From positions 26,029 to 38,689 of the forward strand of contig ONBA01000033.1 of assembly GCA_900315975.1 (NCBI GenBank): a stretch of DNA of 12,661 nt, written 5' to 3'. Made by a program: the position numbers and the translations under genes. A model generated the notes under the pieces. It did not search any database. It was not told the origin of the DNA and saw only the letters and a program-made list of their open reading frames with translations. This DNA is from an uncultured Ruminococcus sp. (lineage in GTDB: Bacteria; Bacillota_A; Clostridia; Oscillospirales; Ruminococcaceae). This document shows positions 1 through 7,615 of the stretch, piece by piece (within the stretch, counting starts at the first letter, position 1; every line of letters starts with the position of its first letter).

Positions 1-17
1 ATTCAGAATTACAAGTT

Positions 18-144
18 ATTATATCATAAAAGCGAAGCGTTATGATATAATTGCCCGATATGCAGGGAGCAAATCTCCGATTTGCGTATCTGCAAGGGCG
101 TTAAGATAAACTATAATGAATGCTTTTGCATTCATTATATCATA
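18..144. repeat. Three-hairpin REP/MITE-like structured element
   Basis: Three stem-loops lie side by side. Arms 18-29 and 40-51 are perfect 12-bp complements around a 10-nt loop that is itself a tandem AGCG-rich pair. Arms 69-75 and 79-85 form a perfect 7-bp hairpin, enclosed by further pairing of 61-65 with 90-94 and 53-56 with 96-99. Arms 112-123 and 128-139 are perfect 12-bp complements around a TTTT loop. The 11-mer ATTATATCATA occurs at 18-28 and 134-144 and, inverted, at 41-51, so the same word bounds both ends. No reading frame runs through it. This looks like a non-autonomous palindromic repeat (REP/MITE-like) or a structured RNA. Copy number elsewhere cannot be seen from one window. 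Confidence 0.55.
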
Positions 145-226
145 TAACCTGAATCAATGCAATAGAACTGCTTATGTTCATTTTTTTACCTTTTTGAAAG
201 CTGAGTTATATTAACTAAATAAAGCG

Positions 227-270
227 CTGATTCATCAGTCAAATTACACAAAAAAATCTGACTTATCAGA
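227..270. promoter_or_regulatory. Pair of short palindromes upstream of the permease promoter
   Basis: Two related dyads, CTGAT-TC-ATCAG at 227-238 and TCTGA-CTTA-TCAGA at 257-270, have centres about 31 bp apart, close to three helical turns. They lie roughly 50-90 bp upstream of the -35 box at 318. Spacing and similarity suit a dimeric regulator binding two sites. This is an inference, because dyads this short also arise by chance in AT-rich DNA. Confidence 0.25.
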
Positions 271-317
271 AACATAGAGGATTATATGCAGAAAATTTAC
301 TTTAAGCCGATTTTTCC

Positions 318-346
318 TTGAATTAGTTCCGCAATTATGCTATAAT
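318..346 (+). promoter_or_regulatory. Sigma-A promoter of the permease operon
   Basis: The -35 box TTGAAT is at 318-323 and the -10 box TATAAT at 341-346, with exact 17-bp spacing and a TGC extended -10 at 338-340. The start of transcription is expected near 353, giving a leader of about 78 nt. That leader contains a perfect 18-bp AT palindrome (363-380) and a small hairpin (400-404 with 409-413) just before the ribosome binding site GGAGG at 419-423. Confidence 0.8.
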
Positions 347-430
347 TCGATTTGGTTCGTTTTTATTATATATATAATAAGTAGGAACGATAAAATCTGG
401 ACGGTGTTCCGTCTGTATGGAGGTTAATTT

Positions 431-1792
431 ATGTTAGCAGCACAGATATTTGCCGTTGTCATATTCGTTGCGATGTTCATACTCATCGTACTGGATAAGA
501 TTGAAAGGCATTACGTAACGCTTGGCTGCGGTCTGCTCACTCTTGTGATCGTTTTTGGAATCTGCATGAGAAGCGGCACTGCAATTTTGAACACTCTTGC
601 GATAAAGAGTTTCGCTACGAAGGACTTCTGGTATCAGGTCACTGAAAGCGAGAGCAAGGGTATCAACTGGGCGACTATCGTTTTCATTGCCGGAATGATG
701 GTAATGGTAGAGGGCATGGCGAAAGCCGGATTCTTCCGCTGGCTCTGCATGAGGATAGCGTACATCGTTAAGTGTAAGACTATCCCGATATTCATTACAT
801 TCATGGTTATGTCGGCTGTTCTTTCAATGTTCATCGACAGTATCACGGTCATCATGTTCCTTGCGGCGGTAACTATAGAGCTTGCACAGCTTCTCAAGTT
901 CAACCCTGTTCCGATGATACTCTCCGAGATATTCTGCGCGAACCTCGGCGGTTCAGCAACAATGTGCGGAGACCCCCCGAATATCATCGTTGGTACATCA
1001 ATGGGCTTCTCATTCTTCGATTTCCTGTTCAACACAGGCTTAGTTGCAGGTATCTGTCTTGTAGTCTGCGTAGTTTTCTTCTATCTTGTCTTCAAGAAAG
1101 ACCTCGTCGACAAGAATGCCGAGCCTGTTGACATGAGCAAGTTCCCGAAGCCTGCTGAGGCTATCACTAACAAGAAGGACTTCATTCTCAGCAGTATCAT
1201 TTTCGGAATTGCCGTAGTTCTTCTAGTAACACACTCGATAACTCACCTTACTGTTGCGTCAATCGGTACATTTATCGCAGTAATAACACTCCTTGCAAAT
1301 GCTAAGGACGCTCTCACGCTCCTTAAAAAGGTCGATTACAAGACCCTCGTATTCTTCATTGGTCTCTTCATCGTTGTATGCGGACTTGAAGAAACGGGTA
1401 TACTCAAATATATCGCCGACTTCATCAGTGACATCTCAGGCGGAAACATCATGCTCATGGTAGCTATTATTCTCTGGCTTTCTGCTATTGCGAGTGCATT
1501 TGTCGACAATATCCCGTTTGCGGCTACAATGGTACCTATCATTCAGAGCCTTGCTCCTATCGTTACAGCAAGCGGTGCAGACCCGAATACTCTTGCATGG
1601 GCACTCTCTATCGGTACCGATATCGGCGGAAGTGCAACTCCTATCGGCGCTTCTGCAAACGTTGTCGGAACTTCAGTTGCCGCAAAGAACGGCTATCCTA
1701 TCGGCTGGGGCAAATATTGTGCAAAGCTTGCTCCCGCAACAATAATAGTTCTCGGAATCTCAACAGTATATATTTTCGTAAGATACTTATAA
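431..1792 (+). CDS. SLC13 / ArsB-NhaD superfamily permease
   Basis: An integral membrane transporter of the ion-transporter superfamily that includes ArsB, NhaD and the divalent-anion SLC13 carriers. It is a normal full length of 453 residues. The first residues form a hydrophobic helix (about 5-21), followed by alternating hydrophobic segments along the whole protein. Two inverted-repeat signatures are visible: G-G-S-A-T-x-C-G-D-P-P-N at 173-184, the classic ArsB/P-protein motif, and G-G-S-A-T-P-I-G-A-S-A-N starting near 399, preceded by V-D-N-I-P-F near 358. The substrate is not deducible: arsenite, Na+/H+ exchange, or a dicarboxylate or other anion are all possible, and no ars regulator is adjacent. 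GGAGG lies 7 nt before the ATG. It has its own promoter, and the next gene starts 16 nt after its stop, so the two are very likely co-transcribed. Confidence 0.9.
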   Translation: MLAAQIFAVVIFVAMFILIVLDKIERHYVTLGCGLLTLVIVFGICMRSGTAILNTLAIKSFATKDFWYQVTESESKGINWATIVFIAGMMVMVEGMAKAGFFRWLCMRIAYIVKCKTIPIFITFMVMSAVLSMFIDSITVIMFLAAVTIELAQLLKFNPVPMILSEIFCANLGGSATMCGDPPNIIVGTSMGFSFFDFLFNTGLVAGICLVVCVVFFYLVFKKDLVDKNAEPVDMSKFPKPAEAITNKKDFILSSIIFGIAVVLLVTHSITHLTVASIGTFIAVITLLANAKDALTLLKKVDYKTLVFFIGLFIVVCGLEETGILKYIADFISDISGGNIMLMVAIILWLSAIASAFVDNIPFAATMVPIIQSLAPIVTASGADPNTLAWALSIGTDIGGSATPIGASANVVGTSVAAKNGYPIGWGKYCAKLAPATIIVLGISTVYIFVRYL

Positions 1793-1808
1793 TACAGGAG
1801 GTATCATA

Positions 1809-2402
1809 ATGGAACAGCTTATAATTTCTGTAGGACGTGAATTCGGAAGCGGCGGACGTGTTATCGCAGAAGCACTTGCTGAAAGATTCAATATCCCGAT
1901 ATACGACCGTCACCTTATCACTGAAATCGCAAACAAGACCGGTATGTCTCCCGAGGAGATAGAAAAGCTCAACGAAGCACCGAATCTTCCGCTCATTTCG
2001 AGAAGAGTACGCGGCTACAGCAACTCTATCGAGGATAACATCGCAGAGATGCAGTTTGATTTTATCAGAAAAAAGGCAGAAAGCGGTGAATCGTTCGTAG
2101 TAGTAGGACGTTGCTCCGAAACAAAGCTTAAGGAGTTCAAGGGACTTGTTTCTCTCTTCATTCTTGGTGACATGGACGCTAAGATTGCCCGTGTTATGAA
2201 AATTTACGAGATGAACGAGCATGACGCGAAGAACTTCATCGAGAAAAAGGATAAGAAGAGAAAACGTTACCACAACTATCACGTTCATCTTCACTGGGGC
2301 GATTCGAGACTCTATGACCTCTCTATCAACAGTTCACGCCTTGGTATCGAAAAAACCATCGACTACCTTGAAAAGTACATCAAGGCAAGAATGGGCGAAT
2401 AA
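1809..2402 (+). CDS. Cytidylate kinase-like P-loop protein
   Basis: A 197-residue P-loop NTPase of the cytidylate-kinase-like family found widely in Clostridia. The start is well set by AGGAGG at 1797-1802, six nt before the ATG. Residues 8-17 (V-G-R-E-F-G-S-G-G-R) are the family's modified phosphate-binding loop, and I-Y-D-R-H at 31-35 follows as in other members. The C-terminus is basic and ends in helical sequence. Family members are annotated by homology to CMP kinase but often coexist with a true cmk, so the real phosphate acceptor is uncertain. Its position as second gene behind a permease hints at a linked nucleotide or signalling role, but nothing in the sequence shows what. A strong terminator follows 4 nt after the stop. 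Confidence 0.85.
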   Translation: MEQLIISVGREFGSGGRVIAEALAERFNIPIYDRHLITEIANKTGMSPEEIEKLNEAPNLPLISRRVRGYSNSIEDNIAEMQFDFIRKKAESGESFVVVGRCSETKLKEFKGLVSLFILGDMDAKIARVMKIYEMNEHDAKNFIEKKDKKRKRYHNYHVHLHWGDSRLYDLSINSSRLGIEKTIDYLEKYIKARMGE

Positions 2403-2406
2403 AAAC

Positions 2407-2438
2407 AAAGCCTGAGAGTTTATACTCTCAGGCTTTTT
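2407..2438. terminator. Bidirectional intrinsic terminator between convergent operons
   Basis: A perfect 13-bp stem (2407-2419 with 2424-2436) closes a TTAT loop. A T-run at 2434-2438 follows on the plus strand, and an A-rich left flank (2399-2409) serves as a T-run on the minus strand. It sits between the end of the kinase-like gene and the 3' end of the minus-strand operon, so it can serve both. Confidence 0.92.
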
Positions 2439-2497
2439 ATATGTGCCGCTGAGCAAGATAAAAACCTCATACGGGCGAATTTTCATTGATACTGTTC

Positions 2498-3580
2498 TTA
2501 TTCCGTTATATCTGCCGCTTCATCAGTTTCAGGCTGATTAACATTTCCAAGCTGTGCACGAAGTATGCGCTCGACCTCGTCCACAAAGCGAACATTTTCC
2601 CCATGTGTGCGTACTGCTATACGGAAGTACCCTTCACCAAGTCCGACTGAATCAGCACAACTCGTTATACGTATGCCGCGCTTCATCAGCAATTCAGCAA
2701 GCGGAAGTTCACAGCGAAACAGCAAAAATACTGCATCAGACGGATAAACCATTATTCCCATGCGTGTAAGCTGCTCGGAGAGAAACTTCCTCTCACGCGA
2801 AATATATCTCCGCGAACGTTTGAGGTATGCCTCGTCTTCAAGCGCTGCCTCAGCTGCAACACAAGCTGCCGCCGGAACTGTTCTTGCAGGGCTGTATTTC
2901 CTGATGATATCGGCTATACGGTCGGCTGCAAAAACAGCATAAGCAAGTCCCATACCGCTGATAGAATAGGTCTTGCCGAGGTCTTTAAGTACGATTATAT
3001 GCATACCCGAAAGGCTTTCAGCACTGTATTTCCTGCTCTTTTGCGTTAGCTCCATATATGACTCGTCACATATCAGCAGAGTGTTGCACCGCCGACAGCT
3101 TTCAGCAATTGTTCCGAGTGTGTACGGTGTTATAACTTCGCCGGTAGGGTCATTAGGGCTGCACAGAAACACCATATCGGTGTCCGGCTCAATACAGTCT
3201 GCAAAGTCGGCTGTAAGTCCGAAACAGTCGTCAGCCGTAAGCATATACTCTTTTATATCACAGCCGCTGCCGAGAAGTGCATTCCTGTATATTTCAGGTG
3301 CCGGAGCGTACAAAAGTGCCTTTTTAGGACGTATCGCCTGTACTATACGATAGACAAGGTCCTCAGTATCATTGCCCCATATTATGTTTTCAGGCGCAGT
3401 TTTTTCCCTGTCTGCAACAGCTTTTGCAAAATACCCGAATGTATCAACGCACGTCTCATTCCATGCCGCGCGGTCAGTCAGCGCATTCAGTGCTGTCTCC
3501 GGCATACTGAACGGATTCTTTGCCGACATATAATCAAGTCTTATCCTGTTGTGACGGTTACTGTATTCAGGGATACTCAT
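2498..3580 (-). CDS. Class I/II PLP-dependent aminotransferase (HisC/CobD-like)
   Basis: A 360-residue fold-type I PLP enzyme, shaped like histidinol-phosphate aminotransferase or threonine-phosphate decarboxylase. Visible motifs are S-P-N-D-P-T-G at 141-147 (substrate/cofactor Asn), C-D-E-S-Y at 171-175 (Asp172 for the pyridine nitrogen, Tyr175) and the probable Schiff-base Lys203 in D-L-G-K-T. The residues that normally hold the PLP phosphate look replaced: the position three before Lys is Asp200 where Ser is usual, and the position eight after is Gly211 where Arg is usual. This makes substrate prediction from HisC or CobD unsafe. It is the last gene of the minus-strand operon, 47 nt after rsmA, with a TGGAGG site upstream of the ATG. 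The tail after residue 345 is acidic and unlike the core. Confidence 0.85.
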   Translation of the reverse strand: MSIPEYSNRHNRIRLDYMSAKNPFSMPETALNALTDRAAWNETCVDTFGYFAKAVADREKTAPENIIWGNDTEDLVYRIVQAIRPKKALLYAPAPEIYRNALLGSGCDIKEYMLTADDCFGLTADFADCIEPDTDMVFLCSPNDPTGEVITPYTLGTIAESCRRCNTLLICDESYMELTQKSRKYSAESLSGMHIIVLKDLGKTYSISGMGLAYAVFAADRIADIIRKYSPARTVPAAACVAAEAALEDEAYLKRSRRYISRERKFLSEQLTRMGIMVYPSDAVFLLFRCELPLAELLMKRGIRITSCADSVGLGEGYFRIAVRTHGENVRFVDEVERILRAQLGNVNQPETDEAADITE

Positions 3581-3627
3581 GCTTTAATCCTCCATATCAT
3601 TCATTACTTCAGAAAACGCTTAACCAT

Positions 3628-4494
3628 TCAGCTTTTATTAAGCCGCGAACGGAGTTTTACTGCGAAATCAGTCAGCTGCTCCATTGTAAGAGCTTCTATG
3701 CGCACTGACTCAGAAATCCCCATTTCACGCAGTACTCCGTACACCGTTTCCTTATCAGTCCCCAACTGAGAAGAAAGCGAATTCGCCATAGTCTTGCGGC
3801 GCTGTGAAAAGCCTGCCTTGACGACGCTGAAGAAGAACTTTTCATCTTCTCCGGAAAGCCGCGGCTTTTTGTCGATATCAATTCTTATTACCGCCGAATC
3901 AACATTCGGTGCAGGCATGAAGCTTCCGCGCGATACACCAAAAAGCTGCTTCACTGTTCCATAATAGTTTACCCCTACTGTTATGGCTCCCGAATCTCTT
4001 GTGCCTACCTTTGCACAGAGACGCTGTGCGGCTTCCTTCTGCACCATTACCGTTATCGAGTCTATCGGAAGATGACTCTCAAGCAGAAGCATTATTACCG
4101 GTGATGTTATGTAATACGGCAGATTTGCACATACTGCTGCACGCAGTCCGGCAAAGTCGCGCTCGATTATACCAAGAAGGTCAGCTTTCATAACGTCCTC
4201 GTTGTATATTTTTACGTTGTCGAACTCGTCAAGCGTCTCATCAAGTATAGGCAGAAGACGGGTATCTATCTCCACAGCAGATACCTTGTCCGCGCGCTTA
4301 GCAAGTTCCTTTGTAAGAACTCCTATACCTGTTCCGACTTCAAGTACTCCATAACCGGGTGCAGCATTACCGTATTCAGCTATTTTAGGGCATATATCAG
4401 GATTAATTATAAAGTTCTGTCCGAGACCCTTCGAGAAGCTGAAACCGTGTCTCCCGAGTATCTCTTTGACAGTTCCGATATTGGTTAGCTCCAT
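3628..4494 (-). CDS. rsmA: 16S rRNA dimethyladenosine transferase
   Basis: RsmA (KsgA) uses S-adenosylmethionine to dimethylate two adjacent adenines in the 3' terminal hairpin of 16S rRNA, a late step in small-subunit maturation. Length (288 aa) is normal. Motifs are Q-N-F at 26-28 near the N-terminus, the SAM loop E-V-G-T-G-I-G at 52-58, acidic Glu75 at the end of beta-2, and the catalytic N-L-P-Y-Y at 124-128, followed by the C-terminal helical domain. The ATG overlaps the stop of the upstream 91-residue gene by one base (TAATG), and its GGAGGAG site lies inside that gene, so the two are translationally coupled. Loss of RsmA in other bacteria confers kasugamycin resistance. Confidence 0.95.
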   Translation of the reverse strand: MELTNIGTVKEILGRHGFSFSKGLGQNFIINPDICPKIAEYGNAAPGYGVLEVGTGIGVLTKELAKRADKVSAVEIDTRLLPILDETLDEFDNVKIYNEDVMKADLLGIIERDFAGLRAAVCANLPYYITSPVIMLLLESHLPIDSITVMVQKEAAQRLCAKVGTRDSGAITVGVNYYGTVKQLFGVSRGSFMPAPNVDSAVIRIDIDKKPRLSGEDEKFFFSVVKAGFSQRRKTMANSLSSQLGTDKETVYGVLREMGISESVRIEALTMEQLTDFAVKLRSRLNKS

Positions 4495-4769
4495 TATTCA
4501 TTCTCCTCCACCCAATGACGCTGTTTATCAGAAAATTCACTCTGTTTTGCATCATTGAGCTTGTCCATATTATTTACAAGGTAGTCAGCAGAACGGTACG
4601 CACGCTGAAAGTCAGTATCCTTGAAGTGTACCTTCATATCAACGAACTCGCCGTCAATAGTCAGGTCGAGTTGTTTTATCTGTCTGCCGGCATATTTTTT
4701 TCCTGCGTATGCGATGTAATCATCTATCTCGCGGGGACTCATCTCTCCGCCGAAAACATTGACTTTCAT
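4494..4769 (-). CDS. Small protein resembling the C-terminal tail of anaerobic NrdD
   Basis: A 91-residue soluble, charged protein of unestablished function. AAGGAGG lies just before the ATG, and it is tightly packed between two operon genes, so it is surely expressed. The N-terminal 55 residues hold two short helices and a beta hairpin-like stretch (D-L-T-I-D-G-E-F-V-D near 35-44). Residues 59-85 (R-S-A-D-Y-L-V ... L-N-D-A-K-x-x-E-F-x-D-K) resemble the R-x-T-G-Y-x-x-x ... N-D-G-K-x-x-E-F-x-D-R segment near the C-terminus of class III anaerobic ribonucleotide reductase. The zinc-binding cysteines of that domain are absent and there is no glycyl-radical motif. It cannot be a reductase. It may be a stand-alone paralogue of the tail region. 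The similarity is judged by eye. Confidence 0.75.
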   Translation of the reverse strand: MKVNVFGGEMSPREIDDYIAYAGKKYAGRQIKQLDLTIDGEFVDMKVHFKDTDFQRAYRSADYLVNNMDKLNDAKQSEFSDKQRHWVEENE

Positions 4770-4787
4770 AATCTGCCTCCTTCAAAT

Positions 4788-6377
4788 CTACTGTTTATTT
4801 ATAGCCTCAATTACTGCTTCGGCACATTTCATGCCGTCAACTGCGGCTGACACGATTCCTCCGGCATAGCCTGCACCCTCTCCGCATGGGTAAAGTCCCG
4901 CCGCAGAAAGTGACTGCATATCCTCTCCCCTGCATATCCTTACAGGCGAACTGCTTCTGCTCTCGATACCGGTCAGCACAGCTTCCCTGTCGTCGAATCC
5001 TCGTATCATTCTGCCCATTTCTGTAATGCCGAGCCGCAGAGACTCGCATATCACCGGCGGGAGATACTCGTCCGGAAGAGCCTGTTTTACAGCCGGACGG
5101 TAAGACGGTCTTACCCTGCCGACTTTACCTGTCAGCTTCTTATCCATCAGTTCACCGACTGTGCAAGACGGAGCTTTATAGTCTCCGCCGCCGGCTTTGA
5201 ATGCTTTCTCTTCGAGTTTTCGCTGAAAGTGCATACCTGCAAGCGGATGCGGACTGCCGTAGTCGTCGGGTCCGACGTTAACGAGAAGTGCACTGTTCGA
5301 GTTTTCATCGTCACGAGCGAAAAGACTCATGCCATTTACTGCAAGTCTGCCATCCTCAGACGATGCCGCAACTACCTGTCCGCCCGGGCACATACAGAAT
5401 GTGTACAGTGTCCGACCATTAGGAAGATGCGCTACAAGCTTGTAGTCTGCGGCTTTGAGTGCCGGATGACCGGCAAATTCGCCGTACATTGCCTTGTCTA
5501 TATCACTGCGAAGGTGCTCGATACGAACTCCCACAGCAAAGTTTTTCTGCGTAAGCTCAACTCCGTTGTCGTAGAGAAGCTCAAACACATCGCGTGCACT
5601 GTGACCTGTCGCGAGTATCAAATTGTCTGTCTCAATGGTATGTTCGCCGTCGCAGTCTGTATAGCGCACCGTGGCTACTCTGCCGTTTTCCAGTTCATAT
5701 GCGCAGAATCTAGCACCAAATCTAACCTCGCCGCAAAGTTCTTTCACACGCTCACGCAGTGCCTTGACTGTACCGCGGAGCTTATCAGTTCCGATGTGCG
5801 GTTTTGCAAGGTAGAGTATCTCGTCCGGAGCACCGAATTCAACGAGCTTCTCAAATACCCAGCGGATTCGTTTGTCCTTGATTCCGGTAGTGAGCTTTCC
5901 GTCTGAAAAAGTTCCTGCTCCGCCCTCGCCGAATTGCACGTTGCACTCAGTATCAAGTCTGCCGCCTTTCTGAAATTCCTCAACTGCCTTCACACGGCTG
6001 TCAACGTCTCTGCCGCGTTCAAGTACAATGGGTCTTGCTCCGGCTTTTGCAAGAACAAGTGCCGCAAACATTCCTGCCGGTCCGAAGCCGACTATAACAG
6101 GTCGTCTGCCGCCGTTGACCTTCGGGATATCATAAACGTACTTCTCTGCAGCTACCGCATTTTTCAGCCGTTTCAGCAATGCAGTCTCGCCCTTTGCCGA
6201 TATATCAACTGATATGAGGAAGTGAACATCATTTTTTCTGCGAGCGTCAACCGATTTCTTCGCAAGCTTTACACTTTTTATACGTTCCGCGGAAATGCCT
6301 AAACGGTCTGTACAGTAGTCTTTCAGCCGCGTAAAATCGAAATCAAGCGGTACTTTTATATTTCCAACACGTATCAT
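4788..6377 (-). CDS. FAD-dependent oxidoreductase, COG2509-type
   Basis: A 529-residue cytosolic flavoprotein. Residues 1-88 form a separate alpha/beta N-terminal domain. The FAD Rossmann motif V-G-F-G-P-A-G is at 96-102, ending in V-L-E-R-G at 118-122. The family-specific stretch Q-F-G-E-G-G-A-G-T-F-S-D-G-K spans 148-161, and a second FAD contact region (P-C-G-E-G-A-G-Y-A-G-G) lies near the C-terminus. Proteins of this group are common in Firmicutes and annotated only as uncharacterised FAD-dependent dehydrogenases. No substrate is known to me. Its ATG overlaps the TGA of the preceding flavoprotein gene by four bases (ATGA), with only a weak ribosome site, so expression depends on translation of that gene. 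Confidence 0.9.
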   Translation of the reverse strand: MIRVGNIKVPLDFDFTRLKDYCTDRLGISAERIKSVKLAKKSVDARRKNDVHFLISVDISAKGETALLKRLKNAVAAEKYVYDIPKVNGGRRPVIVGFGPAGMFAALVLAKAGARPIVLERGRDVDSRVKAVEEFQKGGRLDTECNVQFGEGGAGTFSDGKLTTGIKDKRIRWVFEKLVEFGAPDEILYLAKPHIGTDKLRGTVKALRERVKELCGEVRFGARFCAYELENGRVATVRYTDCDGEHTIETDNLILATGHSARDVFELLYDNGVELTQKNFAVGVRIEHLRSDIDKAMYGEFAGHPALKAADYKLVAHLPNGRTLYTFCMCPGGQVVAASSEDGRLAVNGMSLFARDDENSNSALLVNVGPDDYGSPHPLAGMHFQRKLEEKAFKAGGGDYKAPSCTVGELMDKKLTGKVGRVRPSYRPAVKQALPDEYLPPVICESLRLGITEMGRMIRGFDDREAVLTGIESRSSSPVRICRGEDMQSLSAAGLYPCGEGAGYAGGIVSAAVDGMKCAEAVIEAINKQ

Positions 6378-7615
6378 CGTTTACCGCCTTTCAGCGACTT
6401 TGCCGCATTAATTCCTGCCCATGTGCCTGACGACCACGCCCATTGCAGATTGTAACCGCCGCAGTCACCTGCAACGTCGAGTATTTCTCCGCATAGAAAC
6501 ATTCCCCTGTATCGCTTTGATTCGAGGTTTCTGTCAACTGCTCCGGCAGTGACTCCGCCCATAGTCGACTGCGCATTCTGCCACGGTGAACAGCCTGTTA
6601 CCGCAAAACTGAGACGTTTTATCCTGCCGCAGAGTTTGCGTATATCCTTGTCAGATATAGCTGACATAGGCTCAGCCGGACTTTTGCCCATGCCGTTTTT
6701 CACAAGCCATACCGCAAGATTTCTGACGAAAAATCCGGTCAGAAGCTCCTCAGCCGGACAGTCTCCCCTGCTCTTGCGGATACGGAAGAAATAGTCAGCA
6801 AGCTCCTGCTCGGTCATGTCGGGAGCGAGGTCGATGAGCAGATTCAGTCTGCCCTCATAGCGCTGAAACAAGTATGCGAGGTTGAAAACGCAGATTCCGG
6901 AAATATTGTTTTCGTTGAACTGTATCTCACCCTTTTCGGTGTGAAGTGTTTTATCACCTGAAACTGCCGAAACTTCGCCCTTTATACGAACTCCCTTCAA
7001 CCCCTTTACACTTTCGGGTGCCACTCTCAGCGGTGCTACAGCCGGACACAGCTTCGACGTTTCAAGCTTCATGTCACGCAGCATTCGCAGTACAGCGCCG
7101 TCTGTACCGAATGCAGGAGCGGCATATCCGCCGGCGGCTATTATAAGTCTGCGGCACGTTATTCTTTCGCTGTCGGAAGCAAGCTCAAAACCGTCTCCCG
7201 CACATTTTATAGCCTTTATTTCACAGTCACACTTCTCATTTACGCCAAGCTCAGCAAGCTTTAGTCTGAAAGCATTTAAAACAGTCGCCGAGCTGTTACT
7301 GCGCGGATAAACTCCTCCGCCCTGATTTTCATTGCCGGTCGAGCAGATTACTCCGAGCTTTTCAGTGAAAAGCTCCTGCCAGTCGGGAGTAGCTGAAATT
7401 ATACTCATCGCATTGATACTGCCGTGGAAGTTATGGCTTTTCAGTGAGAGATTGCTTAGATTACACTTACCGTTACCGGTCGCTATTATTTTTTTGCCGA
7501 TGCGCGGAAGCTTCTCAATTACGGTCACGTCTGCCGCCATATTTGCTTCCTTTGCGGCTATAGCGGCGGCAAGTCCTGATGCGCCTCCGCCAAGTACTGC
7601 TATATCAGTTTTCAT
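6374..7615 (-). CDS. HI0933-family NAD(P)/FAD-dependent oxidoreductase (BaiN/RdsA-like)
   Basis: A 413-residue flavoprotein of the HI0933 family (COG2081). The dinucleotide motif V-L-G-G-G-A-S-G is at 7-14. The family hallmark G-N-G-K-C-N-L-S-N is at 47-55. The C-terminal block contains T-M-G-G-V-T-A-G-A-V and then F-L-C-G-E-I-L-D-V-A-G-D-C-G-G-Y-N-L-Q, which closes the FAD site. Some relatives have been assigned to bile-acid or flavin-linked reductions (BaiN), but most are uncharacterised and that name would be over-reach here. The start lies inside the end of the metallophosphoesterase gene (11-nt overlap) behind AAAGGAGG, and the stop overlaps the next flavoprotein start, so this is a coupled pair of two different flavoprotein families. 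Confidence 0.92.
   Translation of the reverse strand: MKTDIAVLGGGASGLAAAIAAKEANMAADVTVIEKLPRIGKKIIATGNGKCNLSNLSLKSHNFHGSINAMSIISATPDWQELFTEKLGVICSTGNENQGGGVYPRSNSSATVLNAFRLKLAELGVNEKCDCEIKAIKCAGDGFELASDSERITCRRLIIAAGGYAAPAFGTDGAVLRMLRDMKLETSKLCPAVAPLRVAPESVKGLKGVRIKGEVSAVSGDKTLHTEKGEIQFNENNISGICVFNLAYLFQRYEGRLNLLIDLAPDMTEQELADYFFRIRKSRGDCPAEELLTGFFVRNLAVWLVKNGMGKSPAEPMSAISDKDIRKLCGRIKRLSFAVTGCSPWQNAQSTMGGVTAGAVDRNLESKRYRGMFLCGEILDVAGDCGGYNLQWAWSSGTWAGINAAKSLKGGKR

Noticed and set aside
18..144. CRISPR array or intrinsic terminators at the left edge
   Set aside because: There are no regularly spaced direct repeats with unique spacers, and the hairpins are not followed by T-runs. A structured repeat element fits better.
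5229..5906. 225-codon plus-strand frame inside the COG2509-type gene
   Set aside because: The opposite strand carries a complete flavoprotein with clear FAD motifs, and the plus frame has no start signal or recognisable motif.
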